Shown: positions 18,156-26,845, counted from the stretch's first letter. The stretch: 64,000 nt of DNA from Ureibacillus massiliensis 4400831 = CIP 108448 = CCUG 49529 (GCF_000772965.1 NZ_JPVQ01000013.1:1-64000), one strand, 5' to 3'. A program made the numbers and translations. Notes: generated by a model not told the origin, from the letters alone.

Positions 18156-18473
18156 TTATTCATACACTAAATAATGGTAAATATCATACTGCACAGGCTG
18201 CTCTAACACCAAATTCATCATAACTACTGAAAGATCTTTACCTTTTCCATCCGGCATCATTTCGTTTTTCGCACTATCTTCTGCAATTTCAACTTCCTCT
18301 AAATAATAGAAGTTGCTACCTTTACCGTCATCTTTTTTCGTAAACAAGTGGATTTTTAGTCCAGAATCTTTATAAGGTAGAATTGTTTTTACTTCATTCG
18401 AATCTAGTGTTAAACAGTTACGAGTGAACCATCTAAATAGTTTTTGATTTCTCTTTAAAAATGACCCGGCCAT
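18156..18473 (-). pseudogene. Detached C-terminal module of a DUF3427-type helicase
   Basis: This frame reproduces the C-terminal end of the helicase encoded just upstream (18735-21617). KLFRWFTRNCLTLDSNE matches LFQWCSTKKRTVDAKD, LKIHLFTKKDDGKGSNFYYL matches VHLFVKKHNGEGKDFYYL, and NLVLEQPVQYDIYHYLV is nearly identical to the end of the helicase. No helicase motor or PLD domain is present. The frame opens inside the preceding small ORF (18433-18657) and is offset from it, so either a frameshift or a loss of the rest of the gene has occurred. It is probably a decayed duplicate, although a small functional protein cannot be excluded. Confidence 0.65.
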
Positions 18474-18657
18474 CTTCCCAAGTATCTTTTGTTATGACAA
18501 TTGTGTAGATAAAATCTGCACATTCTAAAATTACTTTTTCTTTATCCCATAAAGCAATTTTTAAATCAATGTCTATATTTCGTTCCTTATCTCTTAGTAC
18601 AACAAGGCTATTTTGTGATAAATCATGCCAACTTATCGTTTTATCCATCATAACCAT
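18433..18657 (-). CDS. Small protein or N-terminal part of the broken module
   Basis: This 74-residue frame starts with ATG behind AAAGGATG. It has protein-like beta-strand composition (SLVVLRDKERNIDIDLKIAL, then CADFIYTIVITKD). It ends 41 bases into the overlapping frame of the helicase C-terminal duplicate. The two could be one gene split by a frameshift near 18460, or two overlapping small genes. No family is recognised. Confidence 0.4.
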   Translation of the reverse strand: MVMMDKTISWHDLSQNSLVVLRDKERNIDIDLKIALWDKEKVILECADFIYTIVITKDTWEDGRVIFKEKSKTI

Positions 18658-18734
18658 CCTTTCTTAAAAGGAAAAAATTCATTCTATGAAATTATCTAGA
18701 GACGGATAGCTAAATTACATACAGCTCCGTATTA

Positions 18735-21617
18735 CTATTCCTCCACCAAATAATGATAAACATCATACTGCACAGGTTGTTCTAAAACCATATTCATTGT
18801 TACAACCTTATGTTCACCATCTTCGTCTACCAATTTCTCATTTGTTGCTGTTTGGCTATCAACAGTAACTGGGCCAAGATAGTAGAAATCTTTACCTTCT
18901 CCGTTATGTTTCTTAACAAATAAATGTACTGTAATTCCTTTTTCAGCCGAATGAATGATAAGGGAGATATCTTTAGCGTCCACTGTACGTTTTTTAGTAG
19001 AGCACCATTGGAATAAGTCATTTGATAAAAACTCATCTAAATATTTAGCAGTAGTATCATCATTTTTGTGATAATTTACAAAGATAGGACAAACATTATC
19101 TTTAACTCTTCCCCCATTAAGCGTACCTTCTTCGTTCTTAGTGTAATTAAGTAGTCTACAAGCATCTTTTCTGGAGTACTTTTCATATAGTGTCATAGCT
19201 TTTGTTTTATCATATTTTGCATTCTTGATGTACGCGCATTTTATAATATCCTCGATATATCCTCTGAAATTAGAGTCCCGAAGACTTTCTTGGATTTCCT
19301 CATTGAATTGATAGTTTCCATTAACGTTTTCAATAATTGGTTTAAATCCATACTTTTTAATATCAGTTTGAACGAAGAATTGTAATGAAAAGATATTTTC
19401 AACTGATGTAATTGTATCCTCATCTACATAAGTACCGAAATCTTGAAGCTTTTGAATGTAATCCTCTTTATTAATAGAATCATTATTTAACATCGATTCA
19501 ATTAATATTATTTCATGAATTCTTTTCCCGTTTAAAAATTCCTTGGAAACCATAGTTATTATTGATTGTTCGTAATCAGTAAGTGACGGAATATCCTCGT
19601 TTATTTTTAATAGAAACTTGTAGTAATTATCCGCGTATCCAATAATTACTTCTGGATCTAGCGAGTTTTGAGTCATGAAATCATGTAGTGTAGGGATTCT
19701 ACCTAAACGATTTTTCACTTCTGTATAAGCTTCTTTCAATGTCTTCAAAGTTGATAAATTAGTATTGTTAATTGCATCGAAAATTCGTTTCTTTGCAATT
19801 TCTTCAAAGTTAATAGTAGAAACGCCGCTAATATAATCCGTATTTACTGTTCTACGGCGAACATTATCTTTATTCATTGATTGGTCCCCAGATAATGCAA
19901 TTGGGATTAAATAATTGTTTTTATAGTTTCCTATAAAATCGATGATCGTTACATAATCTTTTGAATCATGCTTTCGTAACCCACGTCCAAGTTGTTGAAT
20001 GAAGATGATGCTCGATTGTGTTTGGCGAAGCATGACAATTTGGTTTAAGAAGGGGATATCAATACCTTCGTTAAATATATCAACTGTTAGAATATACTGA
20101 AGTTCTCCATTCTCCAATTTCCGTATTGCATCTTCACGTTCTTCCTGTGAACTATCACCTGTTAAAGCAATTGTTCGAAGTCCTTCACGATTTAAAGCGG
20201 TAGAAAGTTCATATGTTTCATCTTTTCGACTACAGAAAATTAAGCCTTTAACTTGATCACCTGAATGTCCATAATAGTTAATTTTTTCAATAATATGATG
20301 AACACGTTCATAAGAAACGAGATTTCTTAATTCAGTAGCATCATCTATTAGTTCGCCATCTTTTTCATAATCTAAAACTCCAAAGTAATGGAAAGGGCAG
20401 AGCATATCCTCTTCAAGTGCTGCTTGCAAACGGATTTCATAGGCAATATTGTAATCGAATAATTCATAGATATTGAAGCTGTCTGTACGTTCAGGTGTTG
20501 CAGTCATACCTAATAGAAACTTTGGTGTGAAGTAGTTTATTACTTTTAGGTAAGAATCTGCACCAGCTTTATGGACTTCATCTATTAAGATGTAATCAAA
20601 TTGATCTTCTGCAAATTGTTGAAGATAGTTATCTTTTGAAACAGTTTGTATTGTTGCAAACAAATATTTCGCATTGACTTCCTTTGAATTTCCAGAAAGG
20701 ATGCCGAAATCTTCTTCATGCCCTCCGAGAATTTTTCTATAATCCTGCATAGCTTTCTTCAAAATTTGTTCGCGGTGAACGATAAACAACATCTTTTTCG
20801 GTCCAAAGTTACGAACATCAAAGGCAGACAAATATGTTTTCCCGGTACCAGTCGCGGAAATAATTAAACCTTTTTCTGCACCAGTTGCACGAAGTTCTTT
20901 TAATTGTTCTAAAGCGACAGACTGCATTTTATTTGGTTTGATAGATAGACTTTCAGCTAGTGAATTGGTTAAATACTTTGTATTAAGCTCTAGTGCATTT
21001 GAAGAAACAGTATTTACAAAAGGTTGTAACACGTGAACTTGCTTGTAATCAGCAATCCATTCCTCTGTTAAAACAATCCCTTCATCCCAAGCAGTTTCAA
21101 ATTGGTTTTTAAAATGTTGGATGATTTCGCCGTTCTCTAATGAGGTTAAAAAGACATTCCACTCATAGTTTGCTTTAAGTGCACTATCTGTTAGATTCGA
21201 ACTACCTACAATAAGGGAATAATAGTCTTCGTGTTCAAAAATATAACCCTTAGCATGGAAGCCCTTCTCTCCAGTTAGTCGGACTTCAACGTTATCTAAC
21301 TTCAATAGCTCTTTAAACATTTTAGGTTGATTAAAGTTTAAAAATGTTGAAGTCAAAATACGCCCTTTAACGCCTTTTTGTTTCAAATCATAGAGCATTG
21401 TTTTTAGTGTAGCTAGTCCACCTTCAGTAATAAAGGCAACAGAAAAGTAAAATGTCTTACAAGTTTTTAATTCTTGAAGTAATGTCGATAAGACGGATTC
21501 ATGGTGTTTGTTTGTAAGTAATTTGGGTTTAAATGTTGCAGAAACTGGTTTGTTTTGATCAATAAATCCCTTATGTAAGGAGTTCTCAATTTTCTGGATC
21601 AGTTGCTGTTGATTCAT
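18735..21617 (-). CDS. PLD-nuclease / superfamily 2 helicase / DUF3427 protein
   Basis: This 960-residue protein has three parts. A phospholipase-D-type nuclease domain is at about residues 40-170, with HAKGYIF and GSSNLTDSAL forming its HxK...N active site. An SF2 helicase follows, with Walker A SATGTGKTYLSAF at about 255, DEVH box ILIDEVHKAG, motif III GMTATPERTD, and motif VI QQLGRGLRKH at about 545. The C-terminal part is a DUF3427-like region ending in LEQPVQYDVYHYLVEE. Proteins of this build are common in defence islands, often beside a NUDIX gene as here. It is the second gene of a minus-strand operon, 7 bases after the NUDIX stop. Confidence 0.85.
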   Translation of the reverse strand: MNQQQLIQKIENSLHKGFIDQNKPVSATFKPKLLTNKHHESVLSTLLQELKTCKTFYFSVAFITEGGLATLKTMLYDLKQKGVKGRILTSTFLNFNQPKMFKELLKLDNVEVRLTGEKGFHAKGYIFEHEDYYSLIVGSSNLTDSALKANYEWNVFLTSLENGEIIQHFKNQFETAWDEGIVLTEEWIADYKQVHVLQPFVNTVSSNALELNTKYLTNSLAESLSIKPNKMQSVALEQLKELRATGAEKGLIISATGTGKTYLSAFDVRNFGPKKMLFIVHREQILKKAMQDYRKILGGHEEDFGILSGNSKEVNAKYLFATIQTVSKDNYLQQFAEDQFDYILIDEVHKAGADSYLKVINYFTPKFLLGMTATPERTDSFNIYELFDYNIAYEIRLQAALEEDMLCPFHYFGVLDYEKDGELIDDATELRNLVSYERVHHIIEKINYYGHSGDQVKGLIFCSRKDETYELSTALNREGLRTIALTGDSSQEEREDAIRKLENGELQYILTVDIFNEGIDIPFLNQIVMLRQTQSSIIFIQQLGRGLRKHDSKDYVTIIDFIGNYKNNYLIPIALSGDQSMNKDNVRRRTVNTDYISGVSTINFEEIAKKRIFDAINNTNLSTLKTLKEAYTEVKNRLGRIPTLHDFMTQNSLDPEVIIGYADNYYKFLLKINEDIPSLTDYEQSIITMVSKEFLNGKRIHEIILIESMLNNDSINKEDYIQKLQDFGTYVDEDTITSVENIFSLQFFVQTDIKKYGFKPIIENVNGNYQFNEEIQESLRDSNFRGYIEDIIKCAYIKNAKYDKTKAMTLYEKYSRKDACRLLNYTKNEEGTLNGGRVKDNVCPIFVNYHKNDDTTAKYLDEFLSNDLFQWCSTKKRTVDAKDISLIIHSAEKGITVHLFVKKHNGEGKDFYYLGPVTVDSQTATNEKLVDEDGEHKVVTMNMVLEQPVQYDVYHYLVEE

Positions 21618-21624
21618 TTAATAA

Positions 21625-22035
21625 TCACCATTTCTTCAAATTATTTTGGTTTGCAATTTTTTCTACCGCAGGAATATCCGCAGGCGCAAAGTCCAATTTA
21701 GTAATCTCCTCACGCGACACCCATTTCGCCTCAGCATGCTCCAGAGCAACTGGCTCTCCATCAACAAGTTTAGCCATATACGTTTCAAGGCGAACAGTCA
21801 CTTTTTCGTATTCATAAGTCGTATCTTCAACTTTAGCTCCAACTTCTATCGAGCAGTTGAACTCTTCTTTAATTTCGCGAGCTAGTGCCCGTTCAGGAGT
21901 CTCTCCATCTTCAATTTTCCCACCTGGAAACTCCCAATAGTTTGGTAGAGACATCTCAGGACCTCTTAGTGCACAGAAGATTTCATTCTTTTCATTTTCA
22001 ATAATTGCGCCAACAACGTGGACTGTTTTTTTCAA
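21625..22035 (-). CDS. NUDIX hydrolase, MutT-like, partner of the PLD helicase
   Basis: This 136-residue protein carries a complete NUDIX box (GGKIEDGETPERALAREIKEE at about residues 38-58), with the substrate-pocket strand YWEFPG just before it and the usual EHAEAKWVSREE near the C-terminus. The sequence is of the 8-oxo-dGTP or (deoxy)nucleoside triphosphate pyrophosphohydrolase type. It starts behind AAAGGTGG and is followed 7 bases later by the helicase, so the two are almost certainly co-transcribed. A nucleotide-sanitising or signalling role in defence is inferred from this pairing. Confidence 0.88.
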   Translation of the reverse strand: MKKTVHVVGAIIENEKNEIFCALRGPEMSLPNYWEFPGGKIEDGETPERALAREIKEEFNCSIEVGAKVEDTTYEYEKVTVRLETYMAKLVDGEPVALEHAEAKWVSREEITKLDFAPADIPAVEKIANQNNLKKW

Positions 22036-22218
22036 TGTAAAACCACCTTTACTTTATATTACCTTATTTCGACAAATGATATTAAATATTCTAACTAATT
22101 GATTATAATTATACTAAAGGAAAAGTTCCTCTTTAAACAATGAAGGGAATTGCTCTATTGATGTTGGTTTAAAGGACATGTTATCGCGGTATAAGAATAT
22201 ATAAAGGTGTGTTATTTA

Positions 22219-22452
22219 ATGGGAAAAAGTGATCTTAATTTTAAAGATAGCAAGTTTTTCAAATCAAATCCGAAAGACCATAAGATAAAAATTAAATATA
22301 ATGAAAACAAACAATACCTAAAAGTAGAAGTTCCTCTAGAAAATTTGAAAGAAGAAAATCTAACATTATCGGAAGATGGAAAATATTATTTGCTATACAT
22401 AAAACCAACATTAACACTCCCGGATAAGCCAGATATCCAATTTGAGTTTTGA
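22219..22452 (+). CDS. Small hypothetical protein
   Basis: This frame encodes 77 residues from the ATG at 22219 (a GTG at 22207 lies upstream without a ribosome site). It is lysine-rich at the start (KSDLNFKDSKFFKSNPKD) with short strands later. The stop lies 8 bases past a TTG that opens a second short frame (22442-22612), so either the two overlap or one gene has been split. I do not recognise a family. Confidence 0.45.
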   Translation: MGKSDLNFKDSKFFKSNPKDHKIKIKYNENKQYLKVEVPLENLKEENLTLSEDGKYYLLYIKPTLTLPDKPDIQFEF

Positions 22453-22612
22453 TTTTAAGCTTGCTATTGAAAAAGAAACGCATGATCAGAAGAAAGTAAA
22501 ACTCGAAGAAATAGTAAGAAAAGCTTTTATTGAAGGGGATATGTTTAGAAGTTATTACAATCAAAATAGTGATGGAAGAATGAGAGGGGTTTATTATGGG
22601 AGTTCTTTTTGA
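22442..22612 (+). CDS. Small overlapping frame, possible continuation of the previous gene
   Basis: This frame of 56 residues begins at a TTG overlapping the end of the preceding small gene. It reads as a charged helical protein (KETHDQKKVKLEEIVRKAF, then YYNQNSDGRMRGVYY). It has no independent ribosome site, but overlapping stop-start pairs can be translated by coupling. The alternative is a frameshift that split a single protein of about 130 residues. Confidence 0.4.
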   Translation: MSFDFKLAIEKETHDQKKVKLEEIVRKAFIEGDMFRSYYNQNSDGRMRGVYYGSSF

Positions 22613-22724
22613 CATCATTTATCAATATAGAAATACAAATGAAGAGAGAATCAATAACTCAAATAATTTATGGCTTTTAGTACATTAAAGGGTGTGTAAC
22701 TTATAATAGCCAAAGGAGGCTTCC

Positions 22725-23810
22725 ATGAACAAAGATCTCGAAAAATTCAAACGTGCGTATGAACGGTTATGTAAACAGTTCAATATTGAACCAAATGAAG
22801 CTCAACATCCATTTCAAGAGGTTATGAGTGAACTTGAAGTGGCGTCGAAAGAAAGTGATGCGAAGCAAGCCGAAGAGAGGATGCGAAGATTACAGCGTTC
22901 GAAGCAGGAGTATTTCAGAAAAGTGGACCCGCAAAGTCGACCTTTACGTGAACGGATTTTTCTCCATGATTCACGAACTCAGGATAGACCAATCATTGAG
23001 AAAAAGCGCAAAGAACTAGAACAGCAATTTCGCGAGATTTTAAGAACTGAGCCGAATAATGCTGTTGTCCGCTACCGTTATGGATATTTTCTTATGGAAG
23101 AGATGAACTTTTCCCGAGCCATCCGTTATTTTGAAGAGGCGTTACGAGTACATAACAAGCGCAATTGTACAGTTCCCTTAGAAGAGGCGCAAAAGGTGAA
23201 AGCCCATATGTATATTGGTTTTTGTGGTGGGCAGTTGCTGAAAGAGAGTTTGGATCAGTTAGGGCAGATTGAGGTGGATTTTGAGTCATTTGATACTGAG
23301 GGGCGAACGATGACAAAAGCTTTACTAATGGTAATGAATGAGCGCGAGCAATATTATGCCATTGTGAATGGAGAAAAACGGGCTATCTCCTTAACGGAAT
23401 ATTTGCGATACAAAGAAGTTTTAGAAGAGGATTGTTTGTTCATTAGTGAAGTAGAAGGTGCGACATTTATTAAATTAGGCGAGTGGAGAACGAAAGACTT
23501 TCCATCTGCGTTATCGAGGCTAATCCATGTCATTATGCAGGAAATAACTAGTGATGGCTATGTAACGGTTGAAAGGCTGCAGGAGTTGTTGGATGGTCGA
23601 AATACAGCTGATTCAATAAGAAGAAACATTGATCGCATTCACGAACAATGCAAGGTTCTTAAAGATGAACATGATATTGAATTATTTAAATTAGACCGTT
23701 CCAACCCAGAAGCCCCAAAAGTAAAGCTTGTCCTCGAAAATTATATATACGTCTATCGGGAAACTGAAAAATTTGATTTTACCCAATTAAATATTGATGA
23801 AGAAGAATAA
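22725..23810 (+). CDS. TPR-like protein with N-terminal helical region
   Basis: This 361-residue protein is mostly helical. At about residues 100-145 it has a TPR-like pair (ILRTEPNNAVVRYRYGYFLM, then NFSRAIRYFEEALRVHNKR). After it come a beta-rich middle (YYAIVNGEKRAISLTEYL) and a C-terminal helical part that may include a winged-helix (RLQELLDGRNTADSIRRNI). A clean AAAGGAGG ribosome site precedes the ATG. It is followed by its own terminator. The TPR suggests protein-protein contacts; the role is unknown. Confidence 0.65.
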   Translation: MNKDLEKFKRAYERLCKQFNIEPNEAQHPFQEVMSELEVASKESDAKQAEERMRRLQRSKQEYFRKVDPQSRPLRERIFLHDSRTQDRPIIEKKRKELEQQFREILRTEPNNAVVRYRYGYFLMEEMNFSRAIRYFEEALRVHNKRNCTVPLEEAQKVKAHMYIGFCGGQLLKESLDQLGQIEVDFESFDTEGRTMTKALLMVMNEREQYYAIVNGEKRAISLTEYLRYKEVLEEDCLFISEVEGATFIKLGEWRTKDFPSALSRLIHVIMQEITSDGYVTVERLQELLDGRNTADSIRRNIDRIHEQCKVLKDEHDIELFKLDRSNPEAPKVKLVLENYIYVYRETEKFDFTQLNIDEEE

Positions 23811-23818
23811 CAGGTTAG

Positions 23819-23850
23819 CAGCAAACGAGTGAAGGTTTGCTGTTTTTTTT
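23819..23850 (+). terminator. Terminator of the TPR-like gene
   Basis: CAGCAAAC at 23819-23826 pairs with GTTTGCTG at 23835-23842 and is followed by eight T residues. Confidence 0.9.
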
Positions 23851-23903
23851 GCATTAGGTAAAGTATTTATCTTACTTTGCGTTTGCCAACATTCAGGCGA
23901 GTT

Positions 23904-24021
23904 CTAATAATTTTTGAATTTTGGCTAATAAGTCCTGTAGATTGTCTGATAACTCTATGATTTTGACTAATAAGTCCCGTAGATTGTCCGATAACTCTAT
24001 AATTTTGTCTAATAACAGCCG
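23904..24021. repeat. 42-bp tandem repeats
   Basis: Near-identical 42-base units starting CTAATAAGTCC begin at 23925 and 23967; a third, truncated copy begins at 24009 and a half-length copy lies at 23904. Units differ by a few transitions (for example CCTGTAG versus CCCGTAG). The period of 14 codons keeps a minus-strand frame open (GLISQNHRVIRQST), but there is no convincing start or ribosome site for a gene there. The repeat lies just before the peptidase gene and could vary in copy number. Confidence 0.75.
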
Positions 24022-24149
24022 TGGGGATCGCGGAATTTTCAATAAGTAATTCTATACCGTCGTTGGACAAAGTTGTCCGGCGCACCATGCTATAACTTTC
24101 ATATACCGTTAAACAAAGCGGACACAATAGTTGAAGGAGCGGATTGTTT

Positions 24150-25481
24150 ATGAACAAAACATCAATTATCGAATTAATGATGCGTTACGGAATTATGGTA
24201 GAGGCAAATGAAATTGGCATTAATTGCACGGATTCAAACAAAGATAATCAACAACACTTTGTAAAAGTGACTGAAATGTTACATCAACAAGGCATCGATC
24301 TAAATGATGAAATGGTGGAAGCGGAGTTTATTAACATACTAGAAGAACTTTATGAGTCAACAGGAGAAAATTTATTTTCACCAGAAACTCTTGCCATCCA
24401 CACAATAGACATTTATGTGCGTGGATTAGTGATGCAGCTGAATCGCCTACTTTGTACGACTACAAATAGCTGTGATGGACATGATCGTCGCAGAGCGCAT
24501 ATTTATTTTGCAACAGTTAGAGAGGCAAGAAGAGCAAAACTTTTTTTAGAACATGTAGGTTTATCATGTCGTATGGGCAATTATGAACTGAAGTTTCAAC
24601 CAAACCGCTATGAACTACCGAAGTTCGCTACTGCTTTATCCAAATTAACAATCGCAGAGGCTGAAGAGATTGTGACAGAGAACAGTCCATTACTGGTAGA
24701 GGAAAAGTACTACGCATTATTAGAAGAATTACTTTCGATTTATGGTGTTAGTGGGGAAGAAGGGGAGATTCGTGATACTGTTGTACATTCCTTAAGACCA
24801 CACGTTGACCACCTTGAAGTTGACCATTACGGCAATGTGCTGGCACAAATAAAAAAAGGAAATGGGCCAACGATTTTAATCAATGCCCATTTGGATACCG
24901 TTCATGATTTTGTAGAAGGCCGTGAAATTTTAAAAAACGGTAATATTTGTTCATCAAGTGAAGGTGTTTTAGGAGCGGATGATAGAGCGGGAGTATGTGT
25001 TGCATTGGCAGTTGCAAAAACACTTCATAAGACGAATTTCAATGGGACAATTAAGTTTATTTTCACAGTGGAAGAAGAAATCGGTTTGCGTGGTGCAAAA
25101 CAAGTAGCGAAATCATTTTTATGGGATGTGGATATGGCATTTGTCATTGATCGTCGTGGCACGGGTGATATCGTAACATCTTGCGGGGGCTACCTTCCTT
25201 TCTGTTCAGATGAGTTTGCAAGAGAAGTGGAAAGCATTGGTCGCATCATGCAATGGGGACGTTGGCAAACGGTCGCTGGTGGTAGTAGCGATACACGTAT
25301 TTGGGCAGAGCAAGGCATCAACAGCGTCAATTTATCAGCTGGTTACAATAACGAACACACATCTGATGAATTCTTGATACCTGAGGCAAATTACGAAACA
25401 TATGAATTTGTCATGCTGCTCATAGAAAAGAGCAGAAGATTAACGGAAAGAAGCTTGAAACGAAGAAGAAATCAACTTTAA
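24150..25481 (+). CDS. M20/M42-type zinc metallopeptidase with extra N-terminal domain
   Basis: The C-terminal ~265 residues are a di-zinc aminopeptidase/deacylase fold. The visible motifs are INAHLDTVHDF (first metal ligand), GVLGADDRAGVC (bridging Asp), FIFTVEEEIGLRGAK (catalytic Glu pair), AFVIDRRGTGD, and a late histidine in NNEHTSDEF. The first ~175 residues are an additional domain (RRAHIYFATVREARRAKLF) not found in the standard enzymes. AAGGAG lies 10 bases before the ATG at 24150; a TTG at 24144 is less well placed. The last 66 bases are duplicated at 27570-27636 around the inserted cassette; the resident C-terminus now reads KRRRNQL instead of the old KRRNRAEVV tail. Confidence 0.8.
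   Translation: MNKTSIIELMMRYGIMVEANEIGINCTDSNKDNQQHFVKVTEMLHQQGIDLNDEMVEAEFINILEELYESTGENLFSPETLAIHTIDIYVRGLVMQLNRLLCTTTNSCDGHDRRRAHIYFATVREARRAKLFLEHVGLSCRMGNYELKFQPNRYELPKFATALSKLTIAEAEEIVTENSPLLVEEKYYALLEELLSIYGVSGEEGEIRDTVVHSLRPHVDHLEVDHYGNVLAQIKKGNGPTILINAHLDTVHDFVEGREILKNGNICSSSEGVLGADDRAGVCVALAVAKTLHKTNFNGTIKFIFTVEEEIGLRGAKQVAKSFLWDVDMAFVIDRRGTGDIVTSCGGYLPFCSDEFAREVESIGRIMQWGRWQTVAGGSSDTRIWAEQGINSVNLSAGYNNEHTSDEFLIPEANYETYEFVMLLIEKSRRLTERSLKRRRNQL
25401..25467 (+). repeat. Left 67-bp direct repeat (DR-L), inside the peptidase 3' end
   Basis: This sequence is repeated at 27570-27636 in the same orientation with 66 of 67 identical bases (G at 25410, A at 27579). It codes for the peptidase C-terminus and marks the left edge of the inserted cassette. 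Confidence 0.9.
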
Positions 25482-25701
25482 GTACTAAATCGGGAAGTAA
25501 TAAAATATAAGGAAACTTTATAAACCTACGAAAAATAGAAAATAGTGATAATAAGTCGAAAAACCACAATTACAAGTAATACGAAATAAATCAGATTATC
25601 AAGTAATTTAGGGAATTATAAATAGATTTAAACAAATATACCAAAAGCATCATATAACACGTATGCCTCTCATAAATTTTGGAGATGATAGTTAGAAATA
25701 G

Positions 25702-25731
25702 TTTACTAAAATAATCCAAATATGGTATTAT
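25702..25731 (+). promoter_or_regulatory. Promoter of the SecB-like cassette
   Basis: TTTACT at 25702-25707 and TATTAT at 25726-25731 are 18 bases apart, with a TG extended -10 at 25724-25725. The predicted transcript start, near 25739, lies after the in-frame ATG at 25722. This is one reason to prefer the ATG at 25767 as the true start of the first gene. Confidence 0.5.
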
Positions 25732-25766
25732 GGGAGGGCGATAATTTGTTAAAGGGAGTTGTGATT

Positions 25767-26351
25767 ATGAAAAATATTAATATTCAAAAACAAAATTCTT
25801 TAATCTATTCCCACTTAACAATTAACCAGCAACAGTATGACAACAATGAAGACCATGTTAAGTTAATTCAATTTCGTTTAAATTTGTTTAAAGAAGTAGT
25901 TGAAACTGGAATTATAAAAGTGAAAAATTATCTACTTCAATATATTAAACAGAATAAAAATAATTATAAAGAGAATAATGAGTTGCTTCATATCGTACAA
26001 GATTTCTTACGTTCAGAAGAAGAGTTTAAAATTCATGGTATTTCTACATTGAACAAAATTTCAAATGAGATTGAACTAAAGAATGTTAATATTGATATTT
26101 ATAAAGAACTAACAAGAATCATAAATAACCATATTAAAATTGCAAATGAACTAATAAATAAAGAAATTGATTTACTAAGAGTAGAATACATTTCAAATTA
26201 TATTCGAGAAATTGGCACTTATATAGGACTAGATCTTAATGTTGAAAAAATACCTGGTCTAAAAAATATTGAAATCACTTTAAATGTTAAGAAAAAAGAA
26301 ACTCTTATAATTAAAGATTTATATTATCTCCATAAAAAGGATATTGCATAG
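25767..26351 (+). CDS. Unknown helical protein, first gene of the inserted cassette
   Basis: This 194-residue protein starts at ATG 25767, preceded by AAAGGGAG. It is AT-rich and strongly helical (FRLNLFKEVVETGIIKVKNY, NELLHIVQDFLRSEEEFKI). The C-terminus switches to a short beta-like, lysine-rich end (ITLNVKKKETLIIKDLYYL). I do not recognise a family. It is 10 bases from the SecB-like gene and shares its promoter. As the gene upstream of a dedicated SecB-like chaperone, it or the third gene is a candidate client (antitoxin or nuclease regulator), by analogy with toxin-antitoxin-chaperone systems. Confidence 0.6.
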   Translation: MKNINIQKQNSLIYSHLTINQQQYDNNEDHVKLIQFRLNLFKEVVETGIIKVKNYLLQYIKQNKNNYKENNELLHIVQDFLRSEEEFKIHGISTLNKISNEIELKNVNIDIYKELTRIINNHIKIANELINKEIDLLRVEYISNYIREIGTYIGLDLNVEKIPGLKNIEITLNVKKKETLIIKDLYYLHKKDIA

Positions 26352-26361
26352 GTGAGATTTT

Positions 26362-26835
26362 ATGAATAATGAAAAATACAATAAACTCATAGAAAAAATA
26401 TCCCTTGATAAAATCGAGTTAAATTCTTTGAACTGTGCACAAAACGAAAATTTCAATGAAAAGGGAAACTTAGATATTGTACTAAATCATGATATTATTA
26501 ACACCATAGTACATGGTGTGGAACTTTCGACATTAATTTCTTTTAAAATATTAGCTGTAAATAATAATGAAATAGAAATAGAGAATAATAAATCTTTAAA
26601 TAAAGATAGCATATTGTTTAAAATTGAATTTATTTTAAATTTAGAATATTCCCTTCAAATCGAGAGTGAAGAAGATTTTTTAGTAGATTATAAAAAAGAA
26701 ATCGAGACGTTTGTTGAAAATAATGTACCTTTCAATGCTTGGCCGTATGCAAGAGAAATTGTTAGTTCAATAACGACTAGAATGGGATTTCCAGCTTTAA
26801 TTATGCCAACATATAAACTTATTCCAAAGTATTAG
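26362..26835 (+). CDS. SecB-like chaperone
   Basis: This 157-residue protein matches the SecB fold in its recognisable C-terminal motif, NVPFNAWPYAREIVSSIT then MGFPALIMP, which corresponds to the PYAREL...TRGGFP signature of SecB. The preceding strands (SILFKIEFILNLEYSLQIES) fit the SecB beta sheet. Housekeeping SecB is not normally present in Bacillus relatives, so this is more likely a system-specific chaperone, as in toxin-antitoxin-chaperone modules. It starts with ATG behind GGTGAGATTT, 10 bases after the previous stop. Confidence 0.7.
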   Translation: MNNEKYNKLIEKISLDKIELNSLNCAQNENFNEKGNLDIVLNHDIINTIVHGVELSTLISFKILAVNNNEIEIENNKSLNKDSILFKIEFILNLEYSLQIESEEDFLVDYKKEIETFVENNVPFNAWPYAREIVSSITTRMGFPALIMPTYKLIPKY

Positions 26836-26845
26836 GTGTGTTCGA

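Noticed and set aside
22292-22618. Minus-strand frame of 108 codons opposite the small genes
   Set aside because: It lies opposite two frames with better composition and has no ribosome site.
23867-24157. Minus-strand open frame of 96 codons over the 42-bp repeats
   Set aside because: It is kept open by the repeat period (multiple of three) and has no convincing start or ribosome site; I report the repeat instead.
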